The notes under the pieces were generated by a model. It saw only the letters and a program-made list of their open reading frames with translations. It was not told the origin of the DNA and made no database searches. DNA of 64,000 bases from Rhizorhapis sp. SPR117 (lineage in GTDB: Bacteria; Pseudomonadota; Alphaproteobacteria; Sphingomonadales; Sphingomonadaceae). The DNA lies in the NCBI RefSeq assembly GCF_021742065.1, contig NZ_JAKKIE010000016.1, positions 1 to 64,000 on the forward strand, written 5' to 3'. Positions 26,575 to 35,263 of this stretch are shown here, in pieces (the stretch's first letter is position 1; each line of letters begins with the position of its first letter). The position numbers and the translations under genes were made by a program.

Positions 26575-27300
26575 TCAGTTCTTTCCCCTGAACCGACGGA
26601 AGCGTTCGCGCGCTTCGGCTTCGATGGCAGCATCGCGCGCCGCATCGAGCGCCTGCGCCCGGCCTTGTGCGGCAATGGCAGCAGTGAGATCGGCGAGCTG
26701 CTGCGATTGAAGCGCGAGGAGCTGATTGCCCGCCTGCGTCGCCGCGAGTGCGCCACTCGCTGACTGGCTTGCGCCGACCAGCGTGTCGATGCTGGTGCGC
26801 GTGCTGTCGATATTGCCAACGACGCCGGCCTGGACGCGCAGAGCATCCTCCAGCGCACCAACGCTGTCCTCCCAGCGTGCATTGGCATTCGCGACCATCT
26901 GGGCGTGGTTCCCGGTCAGCGCCGTCCCCTTGTAGCGGCCATCGAATGCCTGCTGGATGCTCTGAACATCATAGGCGATGCGTTGTGCCTGACTCAGCAA
27001 TTGCCGCGTCTGGTTCACCTGCGCCTGAAGCGTCGTCAGCGTCGAAACCGGCAGGCTTGCAAGGTTCTTCGCCTCGTTGACGAGGCTGCTCGCCTGGTTC
27101 TGTATCTGGGTGATCTGATTGTTGATCTGTTCCAGCGCGCGGGCGGCCTGCAGCACATTGGAGGCATAGTTGGTGGGGTCGTAGACGATGCCCCCCAGAC
27201 CGAACTGCGCTCGCGCCGGACTGGCCACGAAAGTGCCGGAAAGTCCGGTAGACAGGGCCACGGCGGCGAGAAGTGCGCCGCGCAAGGTACGGGGGGTCAT
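26575..27300 (-). CDS. trbJ: TrbJ, VirB5-like periplasmic/pilus protein
   Basis: A 241-residue secreted helical protein of the TrbJ/VirB5 family. It has a signal peptide ending at ARA and a long coiled region (VLQAARALEQINNQITQIQNQ, LVNEAKNLASLPVSTLTTLQ). VirB5-type proteins sit at the pilus tip. It overlaps the trbE stop by ATGA and is followed by trbK-alt. Confidence 0.9.
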   Translation of the reverse strand: MTPRTLRGALLAAVALSTGLSGTFVASPARAQFGLGGIVYDPTNYASNVLQAARALEQINNQITQIQNQASSLVNEAKNLASLPVSTLTTLQAQVNQTRQLLSQAQRIAYDVQSIQQAFDGRYKGTALTGNHAQMVANANARWEDSVGALEDALRVQAGVVGNIDSTRTSIDTLVGASQSASGALAATQAGNQLLALQSQQLADLTAAIAAQGRAQALDAARDAAIEAEARERFRRFRGKN

Positions 27301-29783
27301 CCTATTATCTCCTCATCGGGATTGAGGCCGCCGCCGTCCTGGCGGGCTGAAGGGGAAGATTGCTCCGGAACGGGAAGAAGCTCTGCGGCCCATTCGAGAC
27401 CGCGATGTCTGAGCCAGGCTCGTGCGAACCCCTCAGGGCCATCGGCCGCCAGCAGTTCACCGATGCGGATCTGATCGGATTTCGATGATGCGGCGGTAAA
27501 GGCGAGTGCGACTTCGCCCAGACCGAGTTCGAACAGCCGGTTGCCACGACGCGACTGGCAATAATAATCGCGCTTCGGCGTCGCCCGGCTCAGAATGTCG
27601 ATCTGGCGCGCATTGAGCCCGAAACGTTCATAGACTCTGGCGATCTGCGGTTCGGCCGCGCGTTCGTTGGGCAGGAAGATGCGGGTCGGACAGCTTTCGA
27701 TGATCGCGGGCGCGATGCTCGACGTCTCGATGTCGGCAAGGCTCTGGGTCGCGAAGATAACGCTGGCGTTCTTCTTGCGCAGGGTTTTCAGCCATTCGCG
27801 CAGCTGTGCCGCGAACGCCGGACTGTCGAGCACAAGCCAACCCTCGTCGATGATGATGAGTGTCGGGCGACCGTCGAGTCGCCCTTCTATGCGGTGAAAG
27901 AGATAAGCCAGCACGGCCGCAGCCGAGGCGGCGCCAATCAGACCCTCGGTCTCGAAAGCTTGAACCGCAGCCTCGCCGAGATGCTCGGTCTCGGCATCGA
28001 GCAGCCGGCCCCACGGTCCGCCAATGCAATAGGGGGCAAGGGCCTGCTTCAGCTCCTGGGATTGTAGCAGGACGGCAAGGCCGGTCAGGGTACGTTCTGC
28101 CGCAGGCGCTGAAGCCAGCGAGCCGAGGGCTGACCACAGATGCTCCTTTTCGGCAGCCCCGAACGATACCCCTTCGCCGGCGAAGATTGCGGCCAACCAG
28201 TCGGCCGCCCAGCTGCGCTCGCCGGCTTCGTCGATGCGGGCAAGAGGCTGCAGCGTAACGCCCGCCTCTCCATCATCGTCATGCAGCACGCCGCCGAGAT
28301 CCTGCCAGTCGCCGCCCATGGCGATCGTGGCGGCGCGGATCGAACCACCAAAATCGAAAGCGAAGACCTGATTGTTGGCATAACGCCTGAACTGCATAGC
28401 CATGAGCGCGAGCAGCACGGATTTGCCTGCACCGGTTGGTCCAGCGATTAGCGTGTGACCGACATCGCCGACATGAAGCGACAGACGGAACGGCGTCGAT
28501 CCCTCGGTTTTGCCGTGGAAAAGACAAGGCGCATTGAAATGCGCATCCCGCTGCGCGCCCGCCCATACTGCCGACACCGGGATCATATGGGCGAGATTGA
28601 GCGTAGAAATCGGCGGTTGCCGAACATTGGCATAGACATGGCCCGGCACGCTTCCGAGCCATGCCTCAAGTGCGTTCATGCCTTCGATGGTGCAGGTGAA
28701 GTCGCGACCCTGGATCACCTTTTCCGCGAGCCGCAACTTCTCCGCCGCGATACCGGCATCCCGGTCCCATACGCAAATAGTGGCGGTTACATAGGCGATA
28801 CCGGCATGATCAGCGCCTAGCTCCTGTAGCGCGAGATCCGCATCGGCTGCCTTGTTGGAAGCGTCGGTGTCGGTGAGCACCGATGCCTCGTTGGTCATGA
28901 CTTCCTTGAGGATGGCGGCAACCGACTTGCGCTTGGCGAACCATTGCCGCCGGATTTTCGTCAGCAGCTTCGTCGCATCTGTCTTGTCGAGCATGATCGC
29001 GCGCGTCGACCAGCGATAGGGAAATGGGAGGCGGTTGAGTTCGTCCAACAGTCCCGGAAAGGTCGCGGTTGGAAAGCCGGTGATGGTAGCGATACGCAGA
29101 TGACAGTCACCCAATTTGGGCTCCAGTCCTCCGGTCAGCCCTTCATCGGTGAGCAGAGCGTCGAGATAGGAAGGCGTCTCGGGAACACGGACCCGCTGGC
29201 GTTTGGTCGACACGCAGCCATGAAGGAAGGTCAGCGTCTCGCCGTCATCGAGCCAGTGTGCTGCGGGCATGAAGCCTTCGATCAGATTGAGGATGCGGTT
29301 CGTCCGATCGATAAAGCCCGTCAACAGTTCATGGGCATCGACGCCCGATCCGCTCCGCCCTTCGTAGAGCCAGCTTTCCGTGCGGGCGGCATTCTCGGCA
29401 GGCGGCATCCAGAGCAGCGTGAGATAATAGAAGCTTTCGAAATGCGCGCCGGCCTCGCGAAACTGTTCGCGTCGTTCCATTTCGACCAGTTCGGATACCG
29501 GATCGGGAAAGTCGCATTCGGGATAGTCGAGCGCGGGGACACGCTGCGCTTCAACGAACACCGCCCAACCGGACCCGAGACGGCGGAGCGCGCTGTTCAG
29601 GCGCGCTGTGACGGCAACCAGTTCGGCAGGCGTTGCACTGTCGAGGTCGGGACCGCGAAAGCGCAGGGAACGCTGGAACGACCCATCCTTGTTGAGGATC
29701 ACGCCCGGCGCCACGAGTGCGGCCCAGGGTAGAAAGTCGGCGAGGCAAGCAGCGCTTCCGCGATATTCGGAGAGGTTCATCAT
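27297..29783 (-). CDS. trbE: TrbE, VirB4-like T4SS ATPase
   Basis: An 828-residue ATPase of the VirB4/TrbE family that powers pilus assembly and DNA transfer at the inner membrane. Walker A is AGPTGAGKS at about 447-455 and Walker B LIIIDEGW at about 642-649; the N-terminal 400 residues form the CagE/TrbE domain. The ATG at 29783 overlaps the trbD stop (ATGA), which fixes the start over a longer upstream frame. Full length and intact. Confidence 0.94.
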   Translation of the reverse strand: MMNLSEYRGSAACLADFLPWAALVAPGVILNKDGSFQRSLRFRGPDLDSATPAELVAVTARLNSALRRLGSGWAVFVEAQRVPALDYPECDFPDPVSELVEMERREQFREAGAHFESFYYLTLLWMPPAENAARTESWLYEGRSGSGVDAHELLTGFIDRTNRILNLIEGFMPAAHWLDDGETLTFLHGCVSTKRQRVRVPETPSYLDALLTDEGLTGGLEPKLGDCHLRIATITGFPTATFPGLLDELNRLPFPYRWSTRAIMLDKTDATKLLTKIRRQWFAKRKSVAAILKEVMTNEASVLTDTDASNKAADADLALQELGADHAGIAYVTATICVWDRDAGIAAEKLRLAEKVIQGRDFTCTIEGMNALEAWLGSVPGHVYANVRQPPISTLNLAHMIPVSAVWAGAQRDAHFNAPCLFHGKTEGSTPFRLSLHVGDVGHTLIAGPTGAGKSVLLALMAMQFRRYANNQVFAFDFGGSIRAATIAMGGDWQDLGGVLHDDDGEAGVTLQPLARIDEAGERSWAADWLAAIFAGEGVSFGAAEKEHLWSALGSLASAPAAERTLTGLAVLLQSQELKQALAPYCIGGPWGRLLDAETEHLGEAAVQAFETEGLIGAASAAAVLAYLFHRIEGRLDGRPTLIIIDEGWLVLDSPAFAAQLREWLKTLRKKNASVIFATQSLADIETSSIAPAIIESCPTRIFLPNERAAEPQIARVYERFGLNARQIDILSRATPKRDYYCQSRRGNRLFELGLGEVALAFTAASSKSDQIRIGELLAADGPEGFARAWLRHRGLEWAAELLPVPEQSSPSARQDGGGLNPDEEIIG

Positions 29784-30052
29784 GGCCGCATCCAGACCGG
29801 ATATTTGAGATGGCGGCGGGCGACATCGACGAATTGCGGATCGCGACGTGCGGCCCAGACCGAAAGGGTGTGGCCGATGGCCCAGAGCGCAAGTCCGGCA
29901 ATCCAGAGACGCAAGCCGAGACCGAGGGCGCCGGCAAGCGTCCCATTGACGATGGCGAGGCTGCGTGGGGCTCCGCCCAGCAGGATCGGTTCGCTGAGCG
30001 CACGATGCACCGGTGCGAAATAGCCCGGAAGCTCGTCCCCGCCGGTCATCAT
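29780..30052 (-). CDS. trbD: TrbD, VirB3-like inner-membrane protein
   Basis: A 90-residue protein of the TrbD/VirB3 family. It has two membrane segments in LAGALGLGLRLWIAGLALWAIGHTL (read as about 35-60) and an N-terminal PVHRALSEPILLGGAPRSLA, characteristic of the family. Its start overlaps the trbC stop (ATGATG; the second ATG would shorten it by one residue) and its end overlaps trbE. Confidence 0.9.
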   Translation of the reverse strand: MMTGGDELPGYFAPVHRALSEPILLGGAPRSLAIVNGTLAGALGLGLRLWIAGLALWAIGHTLSVWAARRDPQFVDVARRHLKYPVWMRP

Positions 30053-30381
30053 ACCAGCGCCCCGCCGCCGAAGCTGAAGAAGGACAGGAAGAAGGAACTG
30101 GCGGCAAAGGCGATCGACAGACCGAATACGATCTGGATCAGTCTTCGGAAGCCGCCCGACGTGTCGCCGAAGGCCAGGCTGAGCCCCGTGACGATGATGA
30201 TGATGACCGCGACAATCTTCGCCACCGGCCCTTCGACCGACTCCAGGATACTTTCGAGTGGTCCTTCCCAGGGCATGGACGATCCGCCGGCATGGGCTGG
30301 TGATGCGGCCAACAATGTGACGAGAGTCGCTGTAGCAGCGAACGTGACGCGACTGGCGCCGCGCCGGACGGCATGGATCAT
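30049..30381 (-). CDS. trbC: TrbC, VirB2-like pilin
   Basis: A 110-residue pilin precursor. The signal peptide (VTFAATATLVTLLAASPAHA) is followed by two membrane segments (IVAVIIIIVTGLSLAFG and LIQIVFGLSIAFAASSFFL) separated by a short basic loop, the VirB2/TrbC pattern. In RP4 the pilin is trimmed and cyclised by TraF, which is also encoded in this element. Its start overlaps trbB by ATGA. Confidence 0.92.
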   Translation of the reverse strand: MIHAVRRGASRVTFAATATLVTLLAASPAHAGGSSMPWEGPLESILESVEGPVAKIVAVIIIIVTGLSLAFGDTSGGFRRLIQIVFGLSIAFAASSFFLSFFSFGGGALV

Positions 30382-31361
30382 GATAGGTCTCCTGGAGGGG
30401 CTGTAAGGGCTGTAAGGCGATAGTCGCCGGAGGCGGGATCGAGGCCGTCCACGCGCATGAGTTCGGACATCCGCCGGCCGTGCCCATTGCGGACCAGAAC
30501 CGCGATCAGGTCTATGGTTTCGGCAATCAATGCGCGGGGCACTGTCACCACCGCTTCCTGGATGAGTTGTTCCATCCGGCGGAGTGCTCCGAGCGCACTG
30601 CCGGCATGGATCGTGCCGACCCCGCCTGGATGGCCGGTGCCCCATGCCTTAAGAAGATCGAGTGCTTCGCTTCCGCGTACTTCCCCGATCGGGATGCGGT
30701 CGGGGCGGAGGCGCAGTGAGGAACGGACCAGGTCGGAAAGCGATGCAACGCCGTCCTTGGTCCGCATCGCGACGAGGTTGGGTGCGGCGCATTGGAGTTC
30801 GCGCGTGTCTTCGATTAGCACGACCCGGTCGGTGGTCTTGGATATCTCGGCAAGCAGCGCGTTAGTGAGCGTCGTCTTGCCGGTTCCCGTACCGCCAGCG
30901 ACGAGGATATTCATGCGTTGAGCGATGCCTGCACGCAGCAACTCGGCCGCTTCGGCGGACATGATGTCAGCAGTCACATAATCGGTCAGCGTGAATACGG
31001 CGACGGCCGGTTTACGGATCGCGAAGGCCGGCGCCGTGACGACCGGCGGAAGCAGTCCTTCAAAACGTTCGCCACTCTCCGGCAGTTCGGCCGATACACG
31101 TGGGCTGCGGGCGTGAACTTCAACGCCGACATGGTGTGCGACCAAGCGTATGATCCGTTCGCCGTCAGCCGGCGACAACCACTCGCCACTATCGCTGATC
31201 CCTTTGCCCAATCGGTCGACCCACAGCCGCCCGTCCGGGTTCAGCATCACCTCGATAATCGCAGGATCAGCTAGCCAGGCGGAGATCGCTTCTCCCAGCG
31301 CCGTGCGCAGCATCCGCGCGCCCCGTCGACTGCCTTCCTGTTGCTGTAGCGTGGCGGCCAT
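30378..31361 (-). CDS. trbB: TrbB, VirB11-like ATPase
   Basis: A 327-residue hexameric ATPase of the VirB11/TrbB family, first gene of the mating-pair operon. Walker A is GGTGTGKTT and the Asp and Walker B boxes are IEDTRELQC and [16 protein letters not shown]; the His box is [12 protein letters not shown]. The ATG at 31361 (MAATLQQ) is preferred to one at 31403. With it the distance to the shared upstream block is 106 bp, matching the hfaA-like gene, and ACGGGG lies just upstream. Confidence 0.93.
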   Translation of the reverse strand: MAATLQQQEGSRRGARMLRTALGEAISAWLADPAIIEVMLNPDGRLWVDRLGKGISDSGEWLSPADGERIIRLVAHHVGVEVHARSPRVSAELPESGERFEGLLPPVVTAPAFAIRKPAVAVFTLTDYVTADIMSAEAAELLRAGIAQRMNILVAGGTGTGKTTLTNALLAEISKTTDRVVLIEDTRELQCAAPNLVAMRTKDGVASLSDLVRSSLRLRPDRIPIGEVRGSEALDLLKAWGTGHPGGVGTIHAGSALGALRRMEQLIQEAVVTVPRALIAETIDLIAVLVRNGHGRRMSELMRVDGLDPASGDYRLTALTAPPGDLS

Positions 31362-31493
31362 GGCGATCCCCGTTTCGGTTGCCGGACAGGGCGTCCGACG
31401 CATTGGGGACGATTAAGAGGCGCAGAAGACGGCTCGTTTCAACAGGCCTTTTGGGGCATCGAAAGATGGCGAAGAAAGACAGGGAATAGCGTA
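31361..31493 (-). promoter_or_regulatory. trb operon promoter-leader shared with hfa operon 1
   Basis: Blocks at 31467-31493 and 31415-31424 match those at 20789-20815 and 20737-20746, with the same 52-bp spacing and nearly the same distance to the start codon. The LysR regulator encoded just to the right is the obvious candidate to bind here, since LysR proteins commonly bind paired sites about 50-60 bp apart. No exact LysR box was established. Confidence 0.75.
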
Positions 31494-31616
31494 GATGCAG
31501 AGGCTTCCGCTTCACTGGACAATCGCCGCCTCGGCCGAGGATCAACGGCTCGCGACGTACTTTTGCTTCGACAAGCGCTGGGCCGACCCCGTATCGGTTT
31601 TGATCCTTCTCTTGGT

Positions 31617-31790
31617 CTATTGAATCAGTCGCTGAATGACATTCAGAACACGAGCGAGCGACCATTTTGTCACCAAGTCGTCGATAGCGTGAACCGTGCA
31701 ACTTGCGATCGGCAAGAACATGAGCACCGCGATCAAGGCGCATTCAATGCGCATGCCGAGCGAAGTCCGTTCTTCTTTTGGCCGCTTCAT
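31617..31790 (-). CDS. Small lipoprotein coupled to the LysR gene
   Basis: A 57-residue protein. Its ATG overlaps the LysR stop by ATGA, which argues that it is real. It has a basic N-terminus, a hydrophobic stretch and a lipobox (LIAVLMFLPIASC), giving a mature lipoprotein of about 28 residues. RP4 TrbK, the entry-exclusion factor, is also a very small lipoprotein, so an exclusion or surface role is possible. This is inference from size, signal and place. A start at the internal Met (31754) would still keep the lipobox. Confidence 0.6.
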   Translation of the reverse strand: MKRPKEERTSLGMRIECALIAVLMFLPIASCTVHAIDDLVTKWSLARVLNVIQRLIQ

Positions 31791-32800
31791 ACGCTGTTCC
31801 GGCCAGGATAGCGGTGAAGCAGCGCTCTCAGGAATGGAGAAAGTGCTGGATTGGGATTGTCTTCCCGCCAGCATGCAAAGCTGGTCACATAGTCTGGACC
31901 TGCGGCACCTGACAGTTCGCGGACAACGGTTCCTGAAAAGCTGTGGACCAGTATCGATTCCAAACACAGACAAATCCCGTGTCCAACGCCGACCATATGC
32001 ATGATCGCCGGGCCACCAACATAATGGACCTTCACGTTAGGCAACGCGCCTACAGAAGAAAATCGCTCTTCAATCAGCTTTTGAATGGCCGTGCTTGGAT
32101 CGTATCCGGAAATAAGAAAAGTCTCATTGATCAAATCTGACCATTGCAGAAATGATCGAGCTGCAAGAGGATGGCTTTCCGGGAGAATGACAAGAATGCG
32201 TTCGGTCCATAACGGTGCCGTCTTGTCGGAGAGCGTGACTGGGTTACCGCGTACAATTGCTACGTCGATGATACCGCTTATCAACGCTTCATCCATCGTA
32301 TTATGGGTCAATTCAAACGGAATATGGCGGATATCCGGATAGCCTGGATCGGGATTCAGGAGGATGTCGTACAACTCTTCGTGCGCAAACGTTCCATGAT
32401 AGCCGATGACAATTTGTCCCGCTCTGCCATCGGCCATACGGCGGACGCTCTCGACCAAAGCATGGAAGCTTTTCAGAATTTCGGCACAGCGCCGCAGGAA
32501 GATCAGCCCGGATCGCGTTGGAACGAGACGACGCCTCTGCCGCTCGAATATTTGCGTGCCCAGTTGAAATTCGAGATCGCGAATGCGGCGATTGACGGTG
32601 GCCGACTTCATGTTCAGAGCCTCGGCGGTTTTCCGAAAATTCCCATGAAGATGAACGGCCAGCGCGGTTTCCAGATGAATTCTGTCAATTCCGGTTCGAA
32701 CTTTGACAGGGTCGATAGGCGAGTGACTTGCGGAAAAATTTGCAGTGTCTTCGAATATTCTTCGTATAGACAAATATATGCTCCCAATGCGAGGAAGCAA
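31787..32800 (-). CDS. LysR-family regulator next to the trb operon
   Basis: A 337-residue LysR-type regulator. The helix-turn-helix is FRKTAEALNMKSATVNRRIRD at about residues 55-75 (read in parts), followed by LEFQLGTQIFERQRRRLVPT. The effector domain begins with GQIVIGYHGTFAHEELYDIL. It is about 35 residues longer at the N-terminus than usual. LysR genes are regular neighbours of trbB in alphaproteobacterial ICEs. It could control both the trb and first hfa operons through their shared leader. The upstream DNA is AT-rich compared with the element. Confidence 0.85.
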   Translation of the reverse strand: MLPRIGSIYLSIRRIFEDTANFSASHSPIDPVKVRTGIDRIHLETALAVHLHGNFRKTAEALNMKSATVNRRIRDLEFQLGTQIFERQRRRLVPTRSGLIFLRRCAEILKSFHALVESVRRMADGRAGQIVIGYHGTFAHEELYDILLNPDPGYPDIRHIPFELTHNTMDEALISGIIDVAIVRGNPVTLSDKTAPLWTERILVILPESHPLAARSFLQWSDLINETFLISGYDPSTAIQKLIEERFSSVGALPNVKVHYVGGPAIMHMVGVGHGICLCLESILVHSFSGTVVRELSGAAGPDYVTSFACWREDNPNPALSPFLRALLHRYPGRNSV

Positions 32801-32841
32801 ATCAACTACCTCAAGTGTTTTGAATTTGATTCAATAAAGTT

Positions 32842-33324
32842 TTATAAATTTATAATAAATTCAATTAAACATTCGACATTCTCAGATCTAACCCGATAGC
32901 TATGAAGCCCAGTCTCAACCATGCTTCCAGAGTATCCGAATTCGTCAAGGCAATCTCTAATATGGCATATGTAAACCTTGATTGCATCACTGGTAGGAGA
33001 TCGCAATTCGGCAGCATTTGCTAGTTCTCTATGCGATATATATTGGTCGGGATCGTCTAGAAGGCGGAGCAAAATTTTTACCCCCTTTTCTCCTGTTTTC
33101 GGAATACGGGGGAGGGATTGTTGTGTAATAAGACCCAGATAACGTCCTCTGATCAATTCTTGTTTCAACGTCGTCAACGAAGTCTCATCGAGAGGTACGG
33201 CTCTCTGGGCGTGGATCTGGCGCGACATCAACATCCGGGCTTGGGCGACCGCGTCCATGGCAAGGTCCAATAATGCCTTGACCTGGGTATCAATCAAATT
33301 TTCCTCTGGCATACTGACCATCAT
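32842..33324 (-). CDS. OmpR/PhoB-type winged-helix protein
   Basis: A 160-residue protein with a C-terminal domain resembling OmpR/PhoB winged helices: ILLRLLDDPDQYISHRELAN, then DAIKVYICHIRDCLDEFG and VETGLHSYRV. The N-terminus is helical without a receiver domain. Its start overlaps the upstream membrane-protein stop by ATGA, so the two are coupled. That recalls ToxR-like signalling in which a membrane protein and a winged-helix factor cooperate, here as separate chains. The DNA is clearly more AT-rich than its neighbours. It is at the end of the Tol-Pal operon and may regulate it. Confidence 0.6.
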   Translation of the reverse strand: MMVSMPEENLIDTQVKALLDLAMDAVAQARMLMSRQIHAQRAVPLDETSLTTLKQELIRGRYLGLITQQSLPRIPKTGEKGVKILLRLLDDPDQYISHRELANAAELRSPTSDAIKVYICHIRDCLDEFGYSGSMVETGLHSYRVRSENVECLIEFIINL

Positions 33325-33740
33325 CGATTTCTTTCGAAATAATTCGACCCAAAATCAGACTGTATTGAATTGATCGGTGCGCAAGTCAGGGGATTATCCG
33401 CGATGGCAGCGCGAAAACCGAAATACGCCGAAATACCCGAAAGAGAAACAATCATTACTAAGAGAAACGATATATTGATCAATTTTCTCCGTTGTGAAAA
33501 TTTGTTACTTTGCAAATATTGTATTTCAAACATTGATTGCCGCACCGTTCGACGTGTGGACGATACATATCCATCCATCATGACACGCAAATCCGAGACT
33601 ATCGCGCTCCGTGTCGCGGCGGCGTCTTCTGCGAGTACGTCGGCTATCAGTTTCTCTGTGCGGCAGGGAGGAACGCCTGCTGCTTTTAGCAGGCGGCCCA
33701 AGCCAGCATATTCGAGATCCGATCGAGACGTCGAGTCCAT
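33321..33740 (-). CDS. Small membrane protein coupled to the winged-helix gene
   Basis: A 139-residue protein with one membrane segment (LINISFLLVMIVSLSGISAYFGF, about 86-108; shown in part) and a short outside tail. The N-terminal cytoplasmic part is helical (VPPCRTEKLIADVLAEDAAATR). It starts 20 bp after the cpoB-like gene and overlaps the winged-helix gene by ATGA. It may be the sensor partner of that factor. No family recognised. Codon use is more AT-rich than the Tol-Pal genes. Confidence 0.55.
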   Translation of the reverse strand: MDSTSRSDLEYAGLGRLLKAAGVPPCRTEKLIADVLAEDAAATRSAIVSDLRVMMDGYVSSTRRTVRQSMFEIQYLQSNKFSQRRKLINISFLLVMIVSLSGISAYFGFRAAIADNPLTCAPINSIQSDFGSNYFERNR

Positions 33741-33760
33741 CGCGAACCGTCCAGCTTAGT

Positions 33761-34591
33761 TCAATTTGAGCATTTTAATGCGAGCCGCCGGTCGAGGAGC
33801 TGCGAGCGCTGCTCGACTGACAGGTCCCGGCCATGGGTCACATCGATCTCGCTATAGACATCGCAGGCTTGCCCGGTGTTTTCCGGACTTATCGCAGCGA
33901 GCGATTCACCAAGCGCGAAGAGGTTAGCGACGGCGAAGGGTGCCTCTGGATGCTGTTGATAGAGGTCCAGGAATATTTGCGCAGCCTGAGCGGGCTTGCC
34001 CTGGCCCTTGAACGCACGCCCAAGTTGGTAGCGGGCTTCAGGAAGCCTGGGATCGGAGGGATAGCTGACAATGAAAGTGTCGAATGCGAATTCAGCCTTC
34101 GGCCAGTCGTGCCGATCGGCATAGCCCATCGCCTGCTTGAACCGTGCATCGGCGTCGAGGGGAGCCGCGGGCGGCTCGGCGATGATGTCCGTAGCTGCGG
34201 CGGCGGGCGCCGACGGCGGTTGGTTCTCGACGGTATCGAGCCTTGCCTCGACATCGCGCTTCATCCGCTGCAATTGCTCCACGGTGGTGGTCAATTCGCG
34301 ATGATCGCGCTCCTGGGACGCAACCAGGTTGGAAATAGCACGCTCCAGTGCAGCAAGGCGGCGATCAAGCTGCAGGTAGACGTCATCGCGAGAATCAGAG
34401 GAGCGTGAACTCCGATCGGTTTGTCGCTGAAGCTCGCGGGCCACTTTTTCGAGTCGATCGAGGCGCTGCTCGACAGCCCCGAGCGTTTGGGCCTGCGCGA
34501 GATTCGCAAGACCCAGGCTGCTGACCCCGATCAGGGCCAGTACCCAACGCCTGGGTCGGAAAACACCTCCGATAGCTACTGGAGTCGGCAT
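33761..34591 (-). CDS. CpoB/YbgF-like periplasmic TPR protein
   Basis: A 276-residue secreted protein with a signal peptide ending at AQA. A coiled coil follows (LGAVEQRLDRLEKVARELQ ... LEARLDTVE) and then TPR repeats (FKQAMGYADRHDWPKAEFAFDTF, ARYQLGRAFKGQGKPAQAAQIF, each shown in part). This is the CpoB/YbgF layout: the last gene of tol-pal operons, coordinating Tol with septal peptidoglycan synthesis. It starts two bases after the OmpW-like gene, so it is in the same operon. Confidence 0.8.
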   Translation of the reverse strand: MPTPVAIGGVFRPRRWVLALIGVSSLGLANLAQAQTLGAVEQRLDRLEKVARELQRQTDRSSRSSDSRDDVYLQLDRRLAALERAISNLVASQERDHRELTTTVEQLQRMKRDVEARLDTVENQPPSAPAAAATDIIAEPPAAPLDADARFKQAMGYADRHDWPKAEFAFDTFIVSYPSDPRLPEARYQLGRAFKGQGKPAQAAQIFLDLYQQHPEAPFAVANLFALGESLAAISPENTGQACDVYSEIDVTHGRDLSVEQRSQLLDRRLALKCSN

Positions 34592-34593
34592 CG

Positions 34594-35250
34594 TCAGAAC
34601 CGGAAGCCCACGCCGGCGCCAATGATCACCGAGCGCATCTCGTGGGAGAAGGTCTGGCTGCCGCCATCTTCCACCCGGAATTTCGAATTGCTCCCGAGGT
34701 ACTTGGCATCGACATTGACGTAGAACTGATCGTTCAGAGCGATGTCGGCCCCGACCTGGGCAACCGGCGCAAGGCCGCCCTTGAGGTGTGTAGAGTAGGA
34801 CTGTGTGAAGGGATTGTCGCGATCGGTAAGGATTTCGCCGGCCTTCTCGCTGTAGAAGTTGGCGTAGGCGACACCTACACCGACATAGGGCCGGAAGAAT
34901 TTGGAGTCCGGCAGAAGGTGATATTGGAGCGTCGCAGATGGCGTGATGAGACCCGCTGAAGACAGCGTCCGCCCTGCCCCGTCCTTCAGGTCATAAGAAG
35001 TCACTCCGAACCCGATCTCGGTAGCAATGTGATCGGTCATGAAGAAGGTTAGGCTCGCCTCGCCCCCAATAGCGGCTTTGGGTTTGGCGGTTACGGTTGT
35101 GTCGTCGACATCGATGGTGACGCGGCTGCTTCCCGGATGCAGGACGTATCCGCCGCGAACCTTGATCAGAATATCGCCCGGCGCCGCATAAGCGGGACTG
35201 CCGGCGGCCATGACCGCGACTGCGGCACAACCTATTATGAGAGCACGCAT
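34594..35250 (-). CDS. OmpW-family outer-membrane protein
   Basis: A 218-residue beta-barrel protein with a signal peptide ending at AYA. OmpW-family features include GDILIKVRGGYVLHPGSS, ASLTFFMTDHIATEIGFGVT, YHLLPDSKFFRPYVGVGVAY, DIALNDQFYVNVDAKYL and a terminal aromatic (GAGVGFRF). OmpW barrels form channels for small hydrophobic molecules. An OmpW gene is not part of the standard tol-pal set; its insertion between pal and cpoB is specific to this locus as far as can be seen here. Confidence 0.85.
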   Translation of the reverse strand: MRALIIGCAAVAVMAAGSPAYAAPGDILIKVRGGYVLHPGSSRVTIDVDDTTVTAKPKAAIGGEASLTFFMTDHIATEIGFGVTSYDLKDGAGRTLSSAGLITPSATLQYHLLPDSKFFRPYVGVGVAYANFYSEKAGEILTDRDNPFTQSYSTHLKGGLAPVAQVGADIALNDQFYVNVDAKYLGSNSKFRVEDGGSQTFSHEMRSVIIGAGVGFRF

Positions 35251-35263
35251 TGATTACCCTTTC

